Shown here: in pieces, positions 37,090 through 44,399 of the stretch
Numbering within the stretch: position 1 is the stretch's first letter
How the letters are laid out: each line of letters opens with the position of its first letter
Assembly (NCBI RefSeq): GCF_001427865.1
Contig: NZ_LMHH01000003.1
Coordinates: forward strand, 186,256-250,255
Reading direction: 5' to 3'
Length of the DNA: 64,000 nt
From: Altererythrobacter sp. Root672
GTDB lineage: Bacteria > Pseudomonadota > Alphaproteobacteria > Sphingomonadales > Sphingomonadaceae
Made by a program: the position numbers and the translations under genes
Notes under the pieces: generated by a model
Told to the model about the DNA's origin: nothing
What the model saw: only the letters and a program-made list of their open reading frames with translations
Database searches by the model: none

Positions 37090-39126
37090 TCAGAAGCCGT
37101 AGCGGAACCCGCCCCAGACGGTCAGCGGAACGCCGATATCCATCGAGCCGCCCTGGTTGCGGGTGACGATGGTCTCGTCGAACAGGTTCTCGACCCGGCC
37201 GACGAAGCTCAGCTTGTCGACCAGCGGGACCTGGGCGAACAAGTCGACCGTGGTCGCGGCAGGCAGCGCGTCGTTCTCCTGGTCGTCCTCGTACTGCAGG
37301 CCGACATGGCGGAGCGTGGCGGCGAAGGTCATGCCGTCCGCAGGACGCCAGCTGACGGTGCCGCTCGCGGCCCACTCCGGAGTCTGCGCCGGACGGAAGC
37401 CGTCGAGCGCGGCCTGGACGCCCGAGCTCTGCATCTTGGCGTCGGTGTAGGCGAGCGTTCCGTCGAAGCTGATCTGACCGAACGCGAGCTGGGTCGCGAA
37501 TTCGATACCCTGCGCCTTGATCGCGTCGATGTTCTGGCGCTGGCGGATGTTTGGCGCGTTGACCGGATCGGGCGTGACGTTGGTGATGGCGTCCTCGACC
37601 TCGTTGTCGAACGCAGTCAGCGAGACGTTGACGTTCTCGGTCGCCTGCCAGTCGATGCCGGCTTCGAAGCCCTTGAGGCGTTCGTTGCCGAGTGCGGCAT
37701 TGGCCTGGGTGGTCACCGGGAACACCACGAACGGGCGATAGAGCTCGTTCAGGGTCGGCAGGCGCAAGCCGGTGTAGGCCGCCGTGCGCAGGCGCAACCC
37801 TTCGGTCGCCTCGAACACCGCACCGGCACGCCAGGAGGCGGTCCAGTCGGAGCGGTCGGCGAAGGTGTTGTCGATCGTGGTCACGCCCGCGGCGTTTACC
37901 GAGCGGAAGTAGCCGTCTTGAATCTGGTAGTGGTCGGCGCGCACGCCGCCGGTCAGGGTGACCGGGCCAATCTCCCAGTCGTCTTCGAGGAAGAAGCCGA
38001 GGTCGGTGTTCTTACCGCCTGCGAAACGGTGCGCGGTGAGGGCTTTGGTCGTGGCGTTGTAGGAGTCCTCGGCCAAGTTGCCTTCGGAACGGCGGTAGTC
38101 GGCCCCGAAACGCAGGGTGTGGTCCTCGCCAACCGGCGGACGCACCTCGAGCTTGCCGCCGACGCCGGTCGAAGGCGTGTCCTTCTGGTCGAGCGAGAGG
38201 TTGAAGGTGGTCGAGGAGATCACCTTGTTGGTGAAGTTGCGCCACTGGGCATAGGCCACGGCGTCGACCTGCCACGCACCGCGGCTGACCAGGCGGGCGC
38301 TGATGTCCTGCCCTTCGCTCGACGTATCGGCGCCCGCGAAACGCAGCACTCGCTGGTCCTGGAACGCGAGGCCGCGCAGCTGCAACTCGAGGTTGTCGGC
38401 CACGGGCTGCACCACTCTTGCGCTAGCCGACCAGGAATCGAACTTGGCCCGCACCGTGGCCGGAACGCGCTGCTCCTCGGGCGTGGTGTAGAAGCCCTTG
38501 CCCCGGTCCCAGCGGCCGCTGACGACGGCGAAGCCTTCGCCGATCTGCGGGGCGACTGTACCCGAAAGCTCGGTCTCGGCGCGGCTGTTGATCGAGGCCT
38601 GGCCGCTGAGCAGGCCGAGCGTCGCGGCATCGGCGCTCTCCAGTTCGATCGCGCCGGCGAGCGCGCCCGAACCGAACGGGCCCGAGCCGCCGCCGCGGGT
38701 GACGCGGATGCTCTCCAGTCGCTCCGGCGCGACGGCCGAGAGCGGGATGTAGCCGAAGAAGGGGTCGGAGATCGGCACGGCGTCGAGCAGTACCAGCGCG
38801 CGGCTCGTGGCATTGCCGCCGAGCGCGCGCAAGGTCACGCCCTGTGCGCTCGGGTTGGAGGAACGGCTGTCCGAACGGCGGAACTGCTGGAAGCCTGCGA
38901 CCGAGCCGAGCACGTCCTCGATCCGGCCCGAGCTGCCCGAGACGATCTTCTCGCGCTCGATCTCGATCACGTCGTAAGCAGGCGTGGCGGGGGTCTGTTC
39001 GAGGCCGTGCCCGGTGACGACGATCACCGGTTCCTTCTCCGGCTCCTTGTCCTGGGCGAGGGCCGGAACGGCCGGCAGCAGGAACGGCAGCACGGAGGCC
39101 ATTGTGGCCAGGTTACGCAGGCGCAT
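37090..39126 (-). CDS. TonB-dependent outer-membrane receptor (678 aa)
   Basis: Signal peptide (MRLRNLATMASVLPFLLPAV...PALAQ), a TonB box-like EPVIVVTGHGLEQ, a plug domain (RIEDVLGSVAGFQQF, VTLRALGGNATSRALVLLDA, RLESIRVTRGGGSGPFGSGA) and a 22-strand barrel ending in aromatic Phe (TVWGGFRYGF). It uses proton-motive force via TonB to take up a large or scarce solute. Its place between catabolic region II and a periplasmic NTF2-like gene suggests uptake of an aromatic oligomer, though iron-siderophore receptors look alike. ATG 39126 is used. Confidence 0.9.
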   Translation of the reverse strand: MRLRNLATMASVLPFLLPAVPALAQDKEPEKEPVIVVTGHGLEQTPATPAYDVIEIEREKIVSGSSGRIEDVLGSVAGFQQFRRSDSRSSNPSAQGVTLRALGGNATSRALVLLDAVPISDPFFGYIPLSAVAPERLESIRVTRGGGSGPFGSGALAGAIELESADAATLGLLSGQASINSRAETELSGTVAPQIGEGFAVVSGRWDRGKGFYTTPEEQRVPATVRAKFDSWSASARVVQPVADNLELQLRGLAFQDQRVLRFAGADTSSEGQDISARLVSRGAWQVDAVAYAQWRNFTNKVISSTTFNLSLDQKDTPSTGVGGKLEVRPPVGEDHTLRFGADYRRSEGNLAEDSYNATTKALTAHRFAGGKNTDLGFFLEDDWEIGPVTLTGGVRADHYQIQDGYFRSVNAAGVTTIDNTFADRSDWTASWRAGAVFEATEGLRLRTAAYTGLRLPTLNELYRPFVVFPVTTQANAALGNERLKGFEAGIDWQATENVNVSLTAFDNEVEDAITNVTPDPVNAPNIRQRQNIDAIKAQGIEFATQLAFGQISFDGTLAYTDAKMQSSGVQAALDGFRPAQTPEWAASGTVSWRPADGMTFAATLRHVGLQYEDDQENDALPAATTVDLFAQVPLVDKLSFVGRVENLFDETIVTRNQGGSMDIGVPLTVWGGFRYGF

Positions 39127-39249
39127 GAACGATCTTCCCCGACTTCCCAAATTGCGTTTGTCCGGCTCTCTAGCGAGTCATGCTTGCCGCGTCACCCCTC
39201 CTTTGGCAAAGACTGTACAAAGCAGGTAGATACGAGGGGAGATGTGGGG

Positions 39250-39780
39250 ATGCGCCTCGCTATAATTGCAATTGGAACCATCGCGGCGGCCTTGGCCACT
39301 CCTCTCGCCGCTCAGGAGACGTTGACTATGTCCGTTCCACCAGTCGTTTCGCAGGACCATGAAGCACTGCTCGCCAGCCCCGATCCGCGCCTCGCGGCGA
39401 ACAAGCGGCTGGTCTACGACATGTATCGCATCGTGCTGCAGGCGGGCCTAGCCGACCGGGCGCATGAATTCATCGCGGAGGATTACATCCAGCATAATCC
39501 CAACGCGGCGCAGGGTTTGAAAGGCCTGGTGGACTATGTCCGCGCCAGCCGGCCCGAACGGCCGATCAAGGACAAACTCGATTTGCCGCTGGTGCACCTG
39601 ATGGCTGAAGGCAACTACGTCACCACCACCTTCGTCCGTCCCGAGAAAGACGCCAACGGCGAGACTTACTATTCAAGCTGGTTCGACCTCTACCGGATCG
39701 AGGACGGCAAGATCGTCGAGCACTGGGACCCAATGCTCAAGAGCGACCCGAAGATCGATCCGAACGACAAGCGGATCTAA
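39250..39780 (+). CDS. periplasmic NTF2/SnoaL-like protein (176 aa)
   Basis: A signal peptide (MRLAIIAIGTIAAALATPLA, AAQ) precedes a SnoaL-like domain: NKRLVYDMYRIVLQAGLADR, FIAEDYIQHNPNAAQGLKGL and WFDLYRIEDGKIVEHWD. This Y-I-Q-H-N-P subgroup includes many predicted SnoaL aldol-condensation-like proteins. The signal peptide makes it periplasmic, unlike the other four NTF2-like proteins of the window. GAGGGGAG lies about 9 bases before the ATG. It is divergent from the TonB receptor. Confidence 0.82.
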   Translation: MRLAIIAIGTIAAALATPLAAQETLTMSVPPVVSQDHEALLASPDPRLAANKRLVYDMYRIVLQAGLADRAHEFIAEDYIQHNPNAAQGLKGLVDYVRASRPERPIKDKLDLPLVHLMAEGNYVTTTFVRPEKDANGETYYSSWFDLYRIEDGKIVEHWDPMLKSDPKIDPNDKRI

Positions 39781-39800
39781 ACGGTGGTTAGTGAGAGGGC

Positions 39801-40166
39801 TTGACATTTATAACCAAATAGGTTAAAGGCCCCGCCGTCAGTTGACACCTGACAAGCGACGGGGGCGGGAGCGGTAGCGCTTCGTTCTCACTCCCGCAGC
39901 TAAGGCCGGCGCCCTTCCGACATCGTCAGAGGGTGTCCAGCGTAGGATACGAGGATGACAACCGTTGGCGGGACCTGCGAGCCCTAACCGCCAGTGCCTC
40001 CTATCCGACAGGGCCGAGCAGCGAGTTTTGGTCGCAGCCCTCGCCGCCGTTCGCTTTATGCTCGCGCAAGGCAATCCTGTGACGCCCAGGACGCGCCGGC
40101 CTTTGCCCGTCCGCGACATTTCCTTCCGGCGTTAGGCCCGCGCTCGCCAGCGGGTGATTGGGTGTG
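39801..40166 (+). ncRNA. candidate structured ncRNA / repeat element, copy B
   Basis: Diverged copy of 3304-3697. It opens with TTGACA (39801-39806), then AACCAAATAGGTTA. GCGGGAG (39865-39871) can pair perfectly with CTCCCGC (39891-39897), or its GCGGG part with CCCGC (39831-39835). GGCGG (39967-39971) pairs with CCGCC (39988-39992). A long block around CAGGGCCGAG...GCAGCCCTCGCCGCC is shared with copy A, as is the end GGCGTTAGGCCCGC...GGGTGTG. A minus-strand frame covering this region has no counterpart in copy A and is not accepted as a gene. No T-rich terminator follows. Confidence 0.5.
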
Positions 40167-40184
40167 CCTGCGGCACACAGGATC

Positions 40185-40419
40185 TCACGCAAAGGCGCAA
40201 AGCCGCGAAGAACTAGTCCAACACCTCTCCCCTTTTTCGTCATTCCCGCGAACGCGGGAATCTAGGGCGGAGTAGCGCAAGAGAGCCGACTGGGTCCCCG
40301 CGTTCGCGGGGATGACGAAGGGTGGGGGTACAGAGATCGAGCGAGTTGCGCGAGGTGGTCATACGGGAGAGAGCCTTCGGCTCAGCGCACCCTCTTCGCG
40401 GCTTTGCGCCTTTGCGTGA
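40185..40419. repeat. composite palindrome with perfect 26-bp inverted ends
   Basis: TCACGCAAAGGCGCAAAGCC plus GCGAAG (40185-40210) is repeated exactly as its reverse complement at 40394-40419. The 183-bp interior contains an R2 repeat copy (40238-40320). No reading frame inside looks like a transposase. Confidence 0.75.
40238..40320. repeat. palindromic repeat family R2, copy 2
   Basis: CGTCATTCCCGCGAACGCGG at the left and CCCCGCGTTCGCGGGGATGA at the right, with GAGCCGACTGGGT in the spacer. Related to 18078-18152. Confidence 0.8.
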
Positions 40420-40426
40420 CCAAAAA

Positions 40427-40451
40427 TCCTCCTAAGTTTGCTCGGGAGGAG
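40427..40451. repeat. partial R1-type hairpin
   Basis: TCCTCCTAAGTTTGCTCGGG followed by AGGAG resembles only the outer end of the R1 family (TCCTCCCCGAGCTTGCTCGG). It lies just past the stop of the acidic protein gene at 40466. Confidence 0.5.
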
Positions 40452-40465
40452 AAGCGCTCGCCTTC

Positions 40466-40789
40466 TCAATCCTCGTCCGGGTCGTGACCCTCGCCGAGCG
40501 TCTCGTCCTCATCATCCATGTTAGGCTCGCCAAGATAGGCGCCCATGTCGATGCGGCCCGACTGTTCCATGTCGCGCATATGGTCGATCAAGTCCTGCGT
40601 GGAATCGTCCATCACTTCGCCGGGCTCATCGGACTTCTCGCTGTCGAGCGGGCTCTCTTCGTCGTCGGCGGAATAGGCCTCCTGGGTGACGGTCTGGGCC
40701 TGGGCCAGCTCGTCGTCCTGTTCGGCGTCGTGAAGCTCGGGTGCTTGTTCGGCGGAAGTGTGCACACCTTTGCGCAGCTTGTCGGTCAT
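40466..40789 (-). CDS. acidic hypothetical protein (107 aa)
   Basis: A very acidic, hydrophilic protein (DDEESPLDSEKSDEPGEVMD; ending DDEDETLGEGHDPDED) with a short basic start (MTDKLRKGVHT). It is probably disordered and cytoplasmic. ATG 40789 has GGAG about 9 bases upstream; the longer frame to 40819 lacks this. No family is recognised. It is downstream of the hydroxybutyryl-CoA dehydrogenase gene on the same strand. Confidence 0.6.
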   Translation of the reverse strand: MTDKLRKGVHTSAEQAPELHDAEQDDELAQAQTVTQEAYSADDEESPLDSEKSDEPGEVMDDSTQDLIDHMRDMEQSGRIDMGAYLGEPNMDDEDETLGEGHDPDED

Positions 40790-40841
40790 CGGGGGATCTC
40801 CTTTGCCCCGACCAACCAACCGTGAGGCCGCCCTGTTCCCG

Positions 40842-41711
40842 TCAGCGCGTCGGGACGGGTTCCTCGCCCGAATAATCGTAGAACCCCTTGCCGGTCTTGC
40901 GGCCGAGCCAGCCCGCTTCGACGTACTTGGTCAGCAGCGGGGCGGGGCGGTACTTGGAATCGCCAGTGCCGGCGAAGATCACGCGCATGATCTCCAGGCA
41001 GGTGTCGAGGCCGATGAAATCCGCCAGCTGCAGCGGACCCATTGGGTGGTTGAGGCCGAGGCGCGCGCCCTTGTCGATGTCGGCAATGCCCGCGGTGCCG
41101 CTGCCGAGCACGAATACCGCCTCGTTGATCATCGGCAGGAGCACGCGGTTGACGATGAACCCCGGCTCGTCCCCGCTGAGGATCACCTGCTTGCCGAGGC
41201 TTTCGGCGAAAGCGCGGGTGCGCTCGACCGTTACGGAGGAGGTGGCGAGACCGGGGATTACTTCGACCAGTTCCATCAGCGGCACCGGGTTGAAGAAATG
41301 CAGCCCGATGAAGCGCGCCGGATCGACCGTGGTCGCGGCCATGCGGGTGATCGGGATAGAACTGGTGTTGCTCGCCAGGATCGCCTCGGGGGCAAGGACC
41401 TGGCCGGCCTGGGCGAAGATCGCCTGCTTGATGTCCTCTCGCTCGGTCGCGGCCTCGATGATCAGGCCAACGCCCGCTAGCGGAGCATAGTCCGCCGACG
41501 GGTGAATCCGGGCGAGAGCCGCATCGGACGCGGCTTGTGTCAGCTGCTGCTTCTCGACCTGACGCGCGAGCCGCTTGCCGATCCCGTCGCGCGCCTTTTC
41601 GGCAATGGCGATCTCGCGGTCGACCAGGAACACGGTGTACCCGCCCGCGGCAGCGACTTGCGCGATGCCGGCGCCCATCTGGCCCGATCCAATGATGCCG
41701 ACCGCTTCCAT
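40842..41711 (-). CDS. 3-hydroxybutyryl-CoA dehydrogenase (289 aa)
   Basis: 3-hydroxyacyl-CoA dehydrogenase family, short (HbdA/PaaH) form. Rossmann motif [20 protein letters not shown] at the N-terminus, FVNRVL-type [20 protein letters not shown] near residue 185, and the catalytic His in GLHFFNP ([20 protein letters not shown]). The C-terminal domain has [20 protein letters not shown]. It oxidises 3-hydroxyacyl-CoA to 3-oxoacyl-CoA with NAD in butyrate, PHB or aromatic side-chain degradation. Confidence 0.93.
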   Translation of the reverse strand: MEAVGIIGSGQMGAGIAQVAAAGGYTVFLVDREIAIAEKARDGIGKRLARQVEKQQLTQAASDAALARIHPSADYAPLAGVGLIIEAATEREDIKQAIFAQAGQVLAPEAILASNTSSIPITRMAATTVDPARFIGLHFFNPVPLMELVEVIPGLATSSVTVERTRAFAESLGKQVILSGDEPGFIVNRVLLPMINEAVFVLGSGTAGIADIDKGARLGLNHPMGPLQLADFIGLDTCLEIMRVIFAGTGDSKYRPAPLLTKYVEAGWLGRKTGKGFYDYSGEEPVPTR

Positions 41712-41761
41712 ATGTCACTCCTTCGCAGGTGCAGCAGAGTAGCGACGGTGAGGCGTGTAGG

Positions 41762-42328
41762 CTAGCGGTTCGCGCCGGGCTTCCAGAGCACGTCGCCCGA
41801 CCCGTCGGAATTCGCGGCTCGTGCGACGACGAACAGATAGTCGGACAGGCGGTTGATATAGGCGAGCGCCGCGGGGTTGACCGGCTCTTCTGTCGCGAGC
41901 GCGGTCATTGCCCGTTCGGCGCGGCGGGCCTGGGCGCGGGCGAGGTGGAGGCGGGCGGAAGCTTCGCTGCCGCCAGGGAGGATGAAGCTCCGCAACGGCT
42001 CCAGCGCTTCGTTCGCCTCGTCGATCAAGCTTTCGAGCCAGGTCACTTGCGCGGGCACGATCCGCAGGACCATGTCCGATGGGGTGAAGTCGTCCCCCGG
42101 CGTGGCCAAGTCGGCGCCGAGATCGAACAAGTCGTTCTGGATGCGCACCGCGGTCTCGGCCTCGCTCACCTTGAGCGCCAGCACCGCCCAGCCGAGCACC
42201 GAGTTCGCCTCGTCCACCGCGCCCACCGCCTCGAGCCGGGCCGAGTGCTTGGGCAGGCGTGAACCATCGACCAGGCCAGTCGTGCCGTCATCGCCCGTGC
42301 GGGTGTAGATCTTGGTCAGCCGGACCAT
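41762..42328 (-). CDS. cob(I)alamin adenosyltransferase, PduO type (188 aa)
   Basis: The N-terminal signature MVRLTKIYTRTGDDGTTGLV and the helices RLEAVGAVDEANSVLGWAVL and ARAQARRAERAM (conserved RRAER) match PduO-type ATP:cob(I)alamin adenosyltransferases. They form adenosylcobalamin at the trimer interface, binding ATP with the T-x-x-G-D-x-G-x-T motif. ATG 42328 is used; the longer frame crosses the next gene. The length is normal. Confidence 0.93.
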   Translation of the reverse strand: MVRLTKIYTRTGDDGTTGLVDGSRLPKHSARLEAVGAVDEANSVLGWAVLALKVSEAETAVRIQNDLFDLGADLATPGDDFTPSDMVLRIVPAQVTWLESLIDEANEALEPLRSFILPGGSEASARLHLARAQARRAERAMTALATEEPVNPAALAYINRLSDYLFVVARAANSDGSGDVLWKPGANR

Positions 42329-42357
42329 TCTGCGATCGATCCTCTCAGGCCATCCAG

Positions 42358-42588
42358 CTACTTGCTGTTCACCATCATCAGGATCACGACGACGACGATC
42401 GCCAGCGCCTGGTACTTGATGCGGGCGAACATCATCTTGTTCTGCCGGAGCTGCATCTCCTTGACCCGATCGCCATCGTTTTCGAGGTCGAGCTTGGTGC
42501 TTTGCAGGAAGGCCGCAATCCCGCGTACGAGCGAGATGACCACCCAGATCATCGCGAGGATGAGGACGACAATGAGGACTGTGTTCAT
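42358..42588 (-). CDS. HIG1-like twin-transmembrane protein (76 aa)
   Basis: Two membrane helices (MNTVLIVVLILAMIWVVISL; ALAIVVVVILMMV) flank a short basic loop with MMFARIKYQ, which resembles the (I/R)-x-x-x-R-x-x-x-Q motif of HIG1/Rcf1-type proteins. In Alphaproteobacteria these small proteins are linked to cytochrome oxidase assembly. Its ATG overlaps the gluQRS stop (ATGA), so it is translated with that gene. The HIG1 assignment is tentative. Confidence 0.6.
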   Translation of the reverse strand: MNTVLIVVLILAMIWVVISLVRGIAAFLQSTKLDLENDGDRVKEMQLRQNKMMFARIKYQALAIVVVVILMMVNSK

Positions 42589-43436
42589 GGCGTCCCATCT
42601 AGGCCTTCCGACAGGGTAATTCCAGTCGGTAGGCGCCCTTCGCGCAAGGCTTCGGCGAGAGCTCGCCCATCCTCGCCCGCACGGCGCCGGTCGGCGAGCG
42701 AGGGGGAATTGCGCCGTTTGGCGAGCTTGGTGCCGTCCGCATCGAGCAGCAGCGCATGGTGATGCCACACGGGCACCGGCAGGCCGAGCAAAGCTTGCAG
42801 CAAGCGATGGATGTGGCTCGCTGCGAACAGGTCCATCCCGCGCGTAACCAGGGAAACTCCGTCGGCGGCATCGTCGAGCGTCGCGGCGAGGTGGTAGCTC
42901 GCGGGCGTTTCAGCCTCCTTGCGCACCAGCACCACGTCGCCGGCTAGATCGGGACGGGCCACTTGCTCGCCGGCCAGCTCATCGGTCCAGGTCAGCGGGC
43001 CGGTTCGAGCGAGGGCTTTGCTCACGTCGAGTCGCCAAGCCACGGGATCCGTGGAAACCCAATTCCCGTCTCGACAAGTGCCCGGGTAGACCGGACCGTC
43101 GGGCCCTTTCGCCAGGGCCGCTGCGGCAATCTCTGCGCGAGTGCAGCGGCAGGGATAGAGCAGGCCCATCTCGCGCAGGGCAACAGCGGCGGCTTCGTAG
43201 CTGGCAATGCGCGAGGACTGCGCCGGGACTTCCTCCCACTCGAGGCCGAGCCAGGCGAGATCGGCGCGGAATTCCTCCGCCAGCGCGGGACGTGAGCGCG
43301 ACCCGTCGATGTCCTCGATCCGCACCAGGAACCGACCCCCGCGAGCTTTCGCCAGATCATGCGCCACGATGGCCGAGTAGGCATGCCCCAGGTGCAGAGA
43401 ACCGTTAGGGCTGGGGGCGAAGCGCGTGACCGTCAT
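42585..43436 (-). CDS. gluQ: glutamyl-Q tRNA(Asp) synthetase (283 aa)
   Basis: A shortened GluRS-like protein that attaches glutamate to queuosine in tRNA(Asp). The HIGH motif reads SLHLGHA near residue 13 and the KMSKS motif is degenerate (TKLAKR). Zinc-binding residues appear as PCRCTRAE with YPGTC. It lacks the C-terminal anticodon-binding domain of true GluRS, hence about 283 aa. ATG 43436 begins right at the first catalytic strand (MTVTRFAPSPNGSLHLGH). Confidence 0.92.
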   Translation of the reverse strand: MTVTRFAPSPNGSLHLGHAYSAIVAHDLAKARGGRFLVRIEDIDGSRSRPALAEEFRADLAWLGLEWEEVPAQSSRIASYEAAAVALREMGLLYPCRCTRAEIAAAALAKGPDGPVYPGTCRDGNWVSTDPVAWRLDVSKALARTGPLTWTDELAGEQVARPDLAGDVVLVRKEAETPASYHLAATLDDAADGVSLVTRGMDLFAASHIHRLLQALLGLPVPVWHHHALLLDADGTKLAKRRNSPSLADRRRAGEDGRALAEALREGRLPTGITLSEGLDGTP

Positions 43437-43557
43437 GCACCGCTCCCTAACAATATCGCGCAGTTGCGGCAAAACGCTGGGGATTCCACCTTCGTAACGG
43501 GGTTGACGCAAATTGCTGCAAATGCTCCCTTACGTCGCATCAGGGGAGCATAACGCT

Positions 43558-44166
43558 GTGCTCAAGTCCGAACTGATAGATAGGGCATCCCGGTTCCGCA
43601 GCGCGGAAGAGGATCCTACGCGCAAGTTGGAAAACTGCCCCGCGCTGGTCCTCAACGCCGACTATACCCCGCTTTCCTATTACCCGCTGAGCCTGTGGCC
43701 GTGGCAGACCGCGATCAAGGCGATCTTCCTCGAAAGGGTCGATGTCGTCGCGACTTACGAGCGCATGGTCCACTCGCCCTCGCTCGACATGCAGATCCCT
43801 TCGGTGATCGCCTTGCGGCAATATGTGAAGCCGAGCGAGTTCCCCGCGTTCACCCGCTTTAACGTGTTCCTGCGCGATCATTTCGCCTGCCAGTACTGCG
43901 GCAGCCCGCAGCACCTGACCTTCGATCACGTCGTGCCGCGCCGGCTCGGCGGCAAGACGACGTGGGAAAATATCATCACCGCCTGCGCGCCGTGCAACAT
44001 GAAGAAGGGCGGACGCACCCCCAGGCAGGCGCACATGCACCCGCTGCTCGAACCGATCCGGCCGACCAGTTGGCAGCTGATCCAGCAAGGCAAGAGCTTC
44101 CCGCCGAACTACCTGCACGAAACCTGGCGTGACTGGCTCTACTGGGACATCGAGCTGGAGGAATAA
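43558..44166 (+). CDS. HNH endonuclease family protein (202 aa)
   Basis: The C-terminal HNH module has the zinc site CQYC...CAPCN and the catalytic FDHVVPRRLGGKTTWENIIT. The N-terminal part (CPALVLNADYTPLSYYPLSL, then WPWQTAIKAIFLERVDVVAT) defines a conserved stand-alone HNH family widespread in Alphaproteobacteria. Its role is unclear (DNA repair or a phage-derived nuclease). GTG 43558 is preferred because GGGGAG lies about 10 bases upstream; ATG 43522 is possible. Confidence 0.85.
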   Translation: MLKSELIDRASRFRSAEEDPTRKLENCPALVLNADYTPLSYYPLSLWPWQTAIKAIFLERVDVVATYERMVHSPSLDMQIPSVIALRQYVKPSEFPAFTRFNVFLRDHFACQYCGSPQHLTFDHVVPRRLGGKTTWENIITACAPCNMKKGGRTPRQAHMHPLLEPIRPTSWQLIQQGKSFPPNYLHETWRDWLYWDIELEE

Positions 44167-44217
44167 CGGCTCTTTTCGAATCCCGGTGCTTCCAATCCGT
44201 TTCCTTTCCCCCTTCAC

Positions 44218-44287
44218 CGTTCGTCCTGAGCTTGTCGGAGGACGTCAGCACGGCACCAGGGTGGTTCGACAAGCTCACCACGAACGG
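44218..44287. repeat. palindromic repeat family R3, copy 1
   Basis: CGTTCGTCCTGAGCTTGTCG at the left and CGACAAGCTCACCACGAACG at the right form the outer inverted ends. A second copy lies at 58030-58100. It is in the gap between the HNH gene and maeB. Confidence 0.8.
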
Positions 44288-44399
44288 AAGAGGTGGAATG
44301 GAGGCTCTGCCTTTCGGCCTTGAGATTTACGCTATGCCATGTGCCCTCTGGGCGTTAGGGCGCTCCCACGCGTAACCTTCAAGCACCAGAGGATCGCCC

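Noticed and set aside
37009-39780. A 923-codon open frame on the + strand
   Set aside because: It is antisense to the TonB-dependent receptor gene for most of its length, has an Arg/Gly/Val-rich shadow composition, and its end is simply the frame of the periplasmic NTF2-like gene (39250-39780).
39838-40119. A minus-strand frame of 93 codons inside ncRNA copy B
   Set aside because: The frame is not kept in copy A, where indels break it, so it is not a conserved protein.
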